19,135 nt of DNA from Candidatus Moraniibacteriota bacterium (GTDB lineage: Bacteria > Patescibacteriota > Minisyncoccia > Moranbacterales > GCA-2747515). The stretch's first letter is position 1; the number at the start of each line of letters is the position of its first letter. Of this stretch, positions 11,697 to 19,135 are shown in pieces. Below the pieces are notes generated by a model that was given only the letters and a program-made list of their open reading frames with translations, was not told the DNA's origin and did not search any database. Made by a program: the position numbers and the translations under genes. The DNA lies in NCBI GenBank assembly GCA_027069365.1, contig JALXES010000052.1, positions 1 to 19,135 of the forward strand, read 5' to 3'.

Positions 11697-12984
11697 CATC
11701 GGAAATCTTTGGGGCCTTGCCGCGCAGCAGCTCATTGAGGCGCTTGCGCACTTCCGCCGGTGTGGGCTCTGCTGGCGGTTCTTTGTGCGCAATATCGTCT
11801 GATGCGGCATCTGTGTCTTGCGCAGACTCCTTCATAACGGGTAAGTTTGGTGGCGCGCTGTGTGTTGTGATGTGTGGTGCGGCGCTCTGTGCAACCGGCA
11901 GATTTGCCGGTGGTGCAGCTTTAGGTGCAGCGAGCTTTTCTGTCGGTGTTTCTGCAGAAGCTTTTTTGTCGTCCGTGTCACGGCGGAAGAACGCACCTAC
12001 CGCATCACGCGCGTCACGCGCTTTTTGCGTGAGGGCGTCTTTGTGCGCCACGATGCGCTTCTGAATATCCTGAGTTGCAACACGCGCTGGCGCGGCAGTA
12101 TTTGCTTGTTGTGCGGGTTTCTCAGTGTACGCGGACTCATCATTGTCCTGTGGCGGCTCTGAAGTCTCTGCCGTGGACTTCGTCATTTCTTCCGGCAATG
12201 TCGCTTCCGGCTCTGTCGGTGTCTCCTGTGGCGGTGTCAGCATGCTCTCTTGCGTGAGGCTCTCTAGTGACTGATCGTAATCTCGGTACATCTCCCGCAT
12301 GTAGTCATAGTCCTCTGTCTGTATCGGCGCAGGCATGGGTTCCACTGTAGTTGTAGCAACGCCCGGATGCTTGAGGTCAAGGCGTGCGTGTGATGCATGG
12401 ATAGTGCCATGCGCACGTGCAGCAGTGTGCTGAAGGCTGCCCACAGTCACGGACACCAGTGAAAAAACCATCGTTGTAATCAGCGTGCCGATAAGCATGC
12501 TCAGTGCGATGCCGGCGCCGTGCGAAAAGCGCGCGTGCTGCGGCACGACAGTGCCATCAATGACCGTAAAGGTGTAAGAGGCTGTGTCATAGTATGTCTG
12601 GAGCGTGCGCATAACGCCATAGGCGCCGCTCGTTGCAATACGTGTAGCTTGTGGGCTTTTTGTCAAGACATCAATGCGTACAAGTTCCGGTGTTACGCGT
12701 GCTACATGCGTTGCTCCAATGTCTTCTTGGGTAAACGGTGTGCCGGAAAGCGTGAGGTCATTGATGAGCGCCGCACGATAGACGTCAGTGGACGCCAGTG
12801 CCACAGCTGTCTGCGTCATAGCATCTGCGCCGGCGGCACCGGCAGCATCCCGCGGTGCCACCACGACAAACGCGCGCGCATGCGTGCGTGCATCATGCCG
12901 GAAGAACGCGCCAAAAATCACACCGGAGAGCAGTGCTGCGGCAATAAATGCGGTGATAAAAAAGAGAGGACGATTTATGTGCAT
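11689..12984 (-). CDS. Wzz-like polysaccharide co-polymerase with long cytoplasmic tail
   Basis: A 431-residue membrane protein with the layout of chain-length regulators of surface polysaccharides. A helix at about 7-28 is followed by an extracytoplasmic alpha/beta domain (29-156) and a second helix (157-182), preceded by VIDGTVVP at 141-148, which resembles the proline-containing segment before TM2 in Wzz/YveK proteins. The rest (183-431) is a long, disordered Pro/Ala/Glu/Thr-rich cytoplasmic tail ending in a short amphipathic helix, EVRKRLNELLRGKAPKISDD near 408-427. No kinase domain is fused. The ATG is three bases after the stop of the preceding gene. The likely job is to set glycan chain length with the flanking glycosyltransferase. 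The family match rests on layout, so it is moderate. Confidence 0.7.
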   Translation of the reverse strand: MHINRPLFFITAFIAAALLSGVIFGAFFRHDARTHARAFVVVAPRDAAGAAGADAMTQTAVALASTDVYRAALINDLTLSGTPFTQEDIGATHVARVTPELVRIDVLTKSPQATRIATSGAYGVMRTLQTYYDTASYTFTVIDGTVVPQHARFSHGAGIALSMLIGTLITTMVFSLVSVTVGSLQHTAARAHGTIHASHARLDLKHPGVATTTVEPMPAPIQTEDYDYMREMYRDYDQSLESLTQESMLTPPQETPTEPEATLPEEMTKSTAETSEPPQDNDESAYTEKPAQQANTAAPARVATQDIQKRIVAHKDALTQKARDARDAVGAFFRRDTDDKKASAETPTEKLAAPKAAPPANLPVAQSAAPHITTHSAPPNLPVMKESAQDTDAASDDIAHKEPPAEPTPAEVRKRLNELLRGKAPKISDDA

Positions 12985-12987
12985 AGT

Positions 12988-13944
12988 CTACAAAAACGTA
13001 ACGGGAACGTAGTGCCGGCGAATGTACGATGTCACCTTGGCCCAGAGTTTCGCCAACACATCATTCAAGCACGCCTTTGTCTTTATGTCAAAGGCGCACA
13101 ACTGCGACGCCGGGTCATAGCAGACGGTGTGCATGCCGCGCATGTGTGGCGCCCAGGGGGCGAGCGTTCCTACCGGTGTTTCCCGGAAATCCGTGGGTGT
13201 CAGTGTGTCAATGCGATACAGTACGATGGCGCTGCCGTAGCCGCGCACAGGGTCGTGCTTTTGCGCCGGGCGGTAGAGGGTGTCATCAACGACAAACGGT
13301 CGCCCGGCAGGTCGCACATCCGGTGTGTGTGAGCGCGCAGGATATTGCGCATGTGGCTGCCACGGCCCCGTGAGCGTATCTGCAAAGAATATGAAGAGCG
13401 TCGCATTGGGGTCATCGGCACGCGTCGCAAAGAGCCAGTAGCGACCATCATGGTAGACAATCGTCGGGTCTATGCCGGGAAAGTCTGCCACAAGCTCACC
13501 AACAGGCTCCCACGTATCGGGAAACGTTGTGCATTTGTAGAGCATGATATTCCCACACGCACTCTCCTCCGGCACCATCCACAGTTCATCCCCGTTCGCA
13601 AAGACGTACGGATACGAACGATGTGAGCGCGGGCCGTCAATGCGCAGTGCCGCTCCAAAGCGGATGCTTCCATCCGCGGCACGTGTCACCTCGCGGCATG
13701 CCAAGTAGCCGCGGTCCTGCGCAAAGACGTACTCTTCATAGTACACGGCTGTGCGACCATTGTACGTCACGATGAGCGGGTCGGCGCGATAGGTGCCACG
13801 CGCCACCGGCATCCACGTGACACTGTCCGGACGCTGCCATGCGCGCAGCTCTCGTACGTCATCAAGCTGCGTTAGTCCAATATGCCACTGGTCATGCACA
13901 ACGAGACGCCTAAGCTGTGCGATGGTATTCTGTCGCTGTGTCAT
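12988..13944 (-). CDS. GINT1-N-like beta-propeller protein of glycan biosynthesis
   Basis: A 318-residue protein resembling the N-terminal propeller domain of glucosamine inositolphosphorylceramide transferase 1 (GINT1), which in bacteria occurs alone or with formyl- or glycosyltransferases in polysaccharide loci. Visible signatures: YYEEY at 68-72, SYPYVF at 110-115, PEES at 125-128, DPTIVYHDGRYWLFAT at 159-174, GPWQPH at 193-198, RPAG at 211-214, YRPAQ at 224-228 and HT at 272-273. The repeated blades and acidic residues recall GH43/GH32-type five-bladed propellers. No signal peptide is seen, so it acts in the cytoplasm. The frame is open 75 codons further upstream, but that part lies inside the glycosyltransferase gene. 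The ATG at 13944 gives a natural start and a 35-base overlap. The precise reaction is unknown. Confidence 0.75.
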   Translation of the reverse strand: MTQRQNTIAQLRRLVVHDQWHIGLTQLDDVRELRAWQRPDSVTWMPVARGTYRADPLIVTYNGRTAVYYEEYVFAQDRGYLACREVTRAADGSIRFGAALRIDGPRSHRSYPYVFANGDELWMVPEESACGNIMLYKCTTFPDTWEPVGELVADFPGIDPTIVYHDGRYWLFATRADDPNATLFIFFADTLTGPWQPHAQYPARSHTPDVRPAGRPFVVDDTLYRPAQKHDPVRGYGSAIVLYRIDTLTPTDFRETPVGTLAPWAPHMRGMHTVCYDPASQLCAFDIKTKACLNDVLAKLWAKVTSYIRRHYVPVTFL

Positions 13945-15100
13945 AGGTCTCAGATGATGAATGGTATCTTGCCGGTGCGTGCTGCGCAAGCATCTTCTCA
14001 TAGAGTGCGGCGGTCTCGCGTGCAACCGTGCGCCATGTGAAGTGCGCCATGACGTGTGCACGCGCACGCGCACCCAGCGCACGCCGCGCTGCGGGATCAT
14101 CCAAGAGCGTGCGCAGTGTTGCTGCGAGGTCGTCACGGTCTCCCACGCGGAAAACCTTTCCGGTACCATTCAGGATGCTCGTGTTCTCAATAATGTCGCT
14201 GACTACGACAGCGCGCCCGTAGGACATCGCCTCCAGGAGCGTAATAGCCAGGCCCTCCGCATCGGACGGCAAGACAAAGACGCTGGCGTGTGAGAAGAGC
14301 TCTGCGCGCAGTGCGGGTGTCTGCTCATCGTAGGGAATGAGGATGATGTTGGGATTGGTGGCAGCCGCAGCGCGGATGCGGTCACGGTAGTCATCGTCGT
14401 GTGCATCAGCATAGGCAATGACGAGCTTTGCTGTAGTGTCCAGCGCAGTGTACGCGTCAATCAGGTCGTGGAAGCGCTTGGTGCGAATCATGCGCGCCAT
14501 CGCCAGAATGTAGTTGTCAGGCGTCAGGCCGTACCGCTCTTGTATCACACGCGCCGGCACAGGTGTAGCGGGGTGGATGCCGTTGGGAATGTAGTGTGCG
14601 CGTCTTCGGTAGCGCATGTGCACGTATTCTTGCAAGACGCCGGAAACGGTGATGACTTCGTGTGCCATGTGACACACCATCCACTCGCCAAGCTGCAGCA
14701 CCTTGCGTGCGAACCACCCCCACTTGGAGTGATGGTAACACTGGGAGTGAAACGTGGCAACAATCGGTGTGCGCGGTCGCAGCAACCGCATCAACGGGAT
14801 GAACAGTGACGGGCCAATGGACTGGAAGTGGATGATATCCACGTCCGTGCGACGCCACAGCGCAAAACACACCAGCAGCGTGTGGCTGGCGGCATCCAAG
14901 TACTTTGTATAAATATGTGGCACACTCACCAACTCTACGCCCTTGTAGGATGTGCGCGTGCGTGCAACGTAGTGCGGGCGCGTATAGACAACAACGTCGT
15001 GCCCACTGCGCACCAGCTCCACCGCCAAATGCTCAACGTGCGTTTCCACGCCGCCGGCGATGTGCGGGATGCCTTTTTGTCCGACAAATGCGATTTTCAT
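13910..15100 (-). CDS. Family 4 glycosyltransferase (GT-B fold)
   Basis: A 396-residue retaining glycosyltransferase that transfers a sugar from a nucleotide donor onto a growing glycan at the cytoplasmic membrane face. The N-terminal domain has MKIAFVGQKG at 1-10 and the GGVETHV acceptor loop at 16-22; the C-terminal donor-binding domain has RMIRTKRFHDLI at 203-214 and the EX7E element E282-E290 in DAEGLAITLLEAMSYGRAVV. The MKIAFVG start is canonical for the family, so I use the ATG at 15100. The AAGGAG just before it is only one base away, and an in-frame GTG at 15112 is the alternative. It is the first gene of the operon and has a good promoter. Sugar specificity is unknown. Confidence 0.9.
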   Translation of the reverse strand: MKIAFVGQKGIPHIAGGVETHVEHLAVELVRSGHDVVVYTRPHYVARTRTSYKGVELVSVPHIYTKYLDAASHTLLVCFALWRRTDVDIIHFQSIGPSLFIPLMRLLRPRTPIVATFHSQCYHHSKWGWFARKVLQLGEWMVCHMAHEVITVSGVLQEYVHMRYRRRAHYIPNGIHPATPVPARVIQERYGLTPDNYILAMARMIRTKRFHDLIDAYTALDTTAKLVIAYADAHDDDYRDRIRAAAATNPNIILIPYDEQTPALRAELFSHASVFVLPSDAEGLAITLLEAMSYGRAVVVSDIIENTSILNGTGKVFRVGDRDDLAATLRTLLDDPAARRALGARARAHVMAHFTWRTVARETAALYEKMLAQHAPARYHSSSETYDTATEYHRTA

Positions 15101-15158
15101 ACTCCTTGACACACATGCATTATCATCTTCATTGTTGCATTAATTTATGAAACATTAG

Positions 15159-15187
15159 ATAATACTACAGATTGATATTTTAGTCAA
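15159..15187 (-). promoter_or_regulatory. Promoter of the surface-polysaccharide operon
   Basis: Minus-strand TTGACT (15182-15187), 17-base spacer, TATTAT (15159-15164). About 50 bases of leader precede the glycosyltransferase start. Confidence 0.8.
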
Positions 15188-15216
15188 TAGGCTGAGGATA
15201 GTTCCAATGATTGTTG

Positions 15217-15246
15217 CACAAAACCGGCACTTGCGCCGGTTTTGTG
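15217..15246. terminator. Terminator after secA (bidirectional hairpin)
   Basis: A perfect 12-bp stem (15217-15228 with 15235-15246; core AAAACCGGC/GCCGGTTTT) around a 6-base loop. The T-runs are inside the stem, so it can act in both directions. It lies 30 bases past the secA stop codon and upstream of the polysaccharide promoter. Confidence 0.8.
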
Positions 15247-15275
15247 TGATGTAATATTACCATCGTCCTATTTGC

Positions 15276-17969
<2,694 letters not shown>

Positions 17970-18001
17970 AGTAGTCACAGTGATTAAGAAGACATATACC
18001 G

Positions 18002-18100
18002 TCACATTATACCATACTTCACAGAAATAGACCGATAAAAGAAAACCAATAGCATGACCGGCGCTATTGATAAGCAGATTGAACGATAATCTTCTGCCAT
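18002..18100 (-). CDS. Possible short membrane peptide ahead of secA (32 aa)
   Basis: An ATG at 18100, preceded by AGGGG with a 6-base gap, opens a 32-codon frame ending at TGA 32 bases before the secA start. The peptide has a hydrophobic core (ICLSIAPVMLLVFFY) and a polar end, RSISVKYGIM, so it could be one membrane helix. It begins 25 bases after the stop of the DKNYY-like gene and its last codons overlap the secA -10 box. It may be a leader peptide or chance; a short frame like this can arise by accident. Confidence 0.3.
   Translation of the reverse strand: MAEDYRSICLSIAPVMLLVFFYRSISVKYGIM
18006..18014 (-). promoter_or_regulatory. Extended -10 promoter of secA
   Basis: Minus-strand TGGTATAAT (18014-18006) has a perfect TATAAT and TG element, about 37 bases before the secA ATG. 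The -35 region is poor. Confidence 0.6.
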
Positions 18101-18125
18101 TGCTCGCCCCTGACCTCCGTGATTG

Positions 18126-19013
18126 CTACTGGTAAGAATTCCGTGTATTAACTCTTGTGTTTCTGTGAATGAAACCAAATTTATCTTTATAATAATCATT
18201 GCCGAGGTATTCTAGTGTTTCTTTGTCTATCTCAAAAAAGCGTCCATTACCTTTTGCGAGTGACCACAAATATGATCGTCCATTGATGTCAATAATCCAA
18301 TGCACAAGAGGCTGCCCGCTTAATGAGGCATAACGACGAGCATGAAAAGATGTTGGCTCTACGTCACGAATACGAACATAACCATCAAAAGATTTTTTTA
18401 CATCGTTGCAGTGCAGAGCGCCTTCGAATTTTCTACAAAAATTCCGTGGAATGCATACCGCATGTCTTGTCTTGCGATATGCAAACATGTCATCGCTACC
18501 ACTCTCTATACTGCGATACTTGTGACAGGCAAGAAGCTCTGATAGTGCGACGTTGCCGGGTGTATAGCGCATACGTGGCACCAAAATACCAATTCCCAAA
18601 AGAGACAATGCGATGATGCCGTAAAAAACCTTTCGCCACTCTACCTTCTCAAGAGTGTTTGATGATAGCACGAGAAAAACAAAGAGAGCGCCACACAAAA
18701 GATATGTCAGTATCCTATAGCGCGCAACAAGGTCGGATGAAATAAGGAGAGAAAGGAAGGTGTCTGCAAACGTCGCACAAATAAAACTGAACACAAGACC
18801 AAGCAGAAACAAAATGCCATAATCCCTGCACCTGTTCTTCTTGATTTTACCGGTGCTTTGTACATACAAAGCACCACGTACACTCCAAACTAGAACATAT
18901 ACCGTAAGCATCACAATGCACACATCAAAGAGACGCAATGTATCTGCGTACATGTGCGACAAGAACAAGCCGAGAAAAAGCGCGCTAAGAAATGTTGCTA
19001 TAGAGGTCAGCAT
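18126..19013 (-). CDS. Multi-helix membrane protein with DKNYY-like C-terminal domain
   Basis: A 295-residue protein with about five hydrophobic helices in the first 150 residues, followed by a soluble domain of about 145 residues. The end of that domain, IDKETLEYLGNDYYKDKFGFIH (about 260-281), together with VRIRDVEPTSFHARRYA, resembles the DKNYY repeat family, in which DxxTFxxLGxxYAKD units repeat; DKNYY proteins have unknown function. Cysteines CIPRNFCRKFEGALHC sit in the linker. The open frame begins at a TTG at 19031, but the ATG six codons on (19013) leads straight into the first helix and is preferred; no clear Shine-Dalgarno is seen. The rest of the window to 19135 holds nothing I can assign. 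Confidence 0.6.
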   Translation of the reverse strand: MLTSIATFLSALFLGLFLSHMYADTLRLFDVCIVMLTVYVLVWSVRGALYVQSTGKIKKNRCRDYGILFLLGLVFSFICATFADTFLSLLISSDLVARYRILTYLLCGALFVFLVLSSNTLEKVEWRKVFYGIIALSLLGIGILVPRMRYTPGNVALSELLACHKYRSIESGSDDMFAYRKTRHAVCIPRNFCRKFEGALHCNDVKKSFDGYVRIRDVEPTSFHARRYASLSGQPLVHWIIDINGRSYLWSLAKGNGRFFEIDKETLEYLGNDYYKDKFGFIHRNTRVNTRNSYQ

Positions 19014-19135
19014 TTTTATTACTATCCACAAGTATGTACTGCTTTACTGCTACCGTGCTACTCCCATATACGAATGTTCGCTATACTCTCGTATATTGCG
19101 CAATTCTGATAGGCGCTCTTCTATTTCCGCTGTCC

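Noticed and set aside
11697..11810. N-terminal extension of the DUF4012 protein
   Set aside because: The extra 38 codons lie wholly inside the preceding gene and give a Cys/Arg/His-rich sequence with no role; the membrane helix comes right after the later start.
12520..13332. A 270-codon plus-strand frame across two operon genes
   Set aside because: It runs antisense over the junction of two real genes, and its composition is unlike a protein.
13945..14169. N-terminal extension of the propeller protein
   Set aside because: The extra 75 codons overlap the glycosyltransferase in another frame and have shadow-like composition.

Overview
The window looks like a piece of a bacterial chromosome from the Candidate Phyla Radiation (Patescibacteria), though I infer this and have not placed it phylogenetically. 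The reasons are the gene families present: a DUF4012 surface protein, a lone zeta-toxin-like kinase, a stand-alone RecB-type nuclease, a DKNYY-like membrane protein and many short, compact operons. Genes are closely packed, almost all on the minus strand, with frequent 2-35 base gaps or overlaps. The right half is rich in G+C and the stretch at about 7640-8700 is clearly AT-rich.

Left part (1-4900). A self-contained transcription unit of about 400 bases with its own promoter and terminator is full of strong hairpins; it may be a structured RNA, a 74-codon gene, or both. Next come a CDP-alcohol phosphatidyltransferase with its own promoter and terminator, and a two-gene operon in which a coiled-coil protein overlaps a GGDEF diguanylate cyclase by four bases behind a long folded leader. 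Divergent from it is the only sizeable plus-strand gene, a PD-(D/E)XK RecB-type nuclease with an Fe-S cysteine pattern. It converges on a three-helix membrane protein.

Middle part (4160-9850). A metallopeptidase, a trans-polyprenyl diphosphate synthase and a cis-prenyl transferase (UppS type) lie in one direction. The two prenyl genes together should make the polyprenyl carrier lipid used for cell-wall and surface sugars. Then follow a 99-residue unknown, the AT-rich zeta-toxin-like kinase with a newly noticed 58-residue basic partner, a DUF1439-like membrane-anchored protein, and tRNA-Glu(CTC).

Right part (9900-19135). A surface-polysaccharide operon runs from a clear promoter at 15159-15187 to a terminator at 9909-9944: GT4 glycosyltransferase, GINT1-N-like beta-propeller protein, Wzz-like chain-length regulator, DUF4012 protein and a tiny Asp-rich protein with a strong Shine-Dalgarno sequence. 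Upstream of it lie secA with its SEC-C zinc tail, a possible 32-residue membrane leader peptide in front of secA, and a DKNYY-like membrane protein. The lipid-carrier genes, the glycan operon and SecA fit a common theme of building and exporting the cell surface. No CRISPR array, insertion sequence or rRNA is visible.
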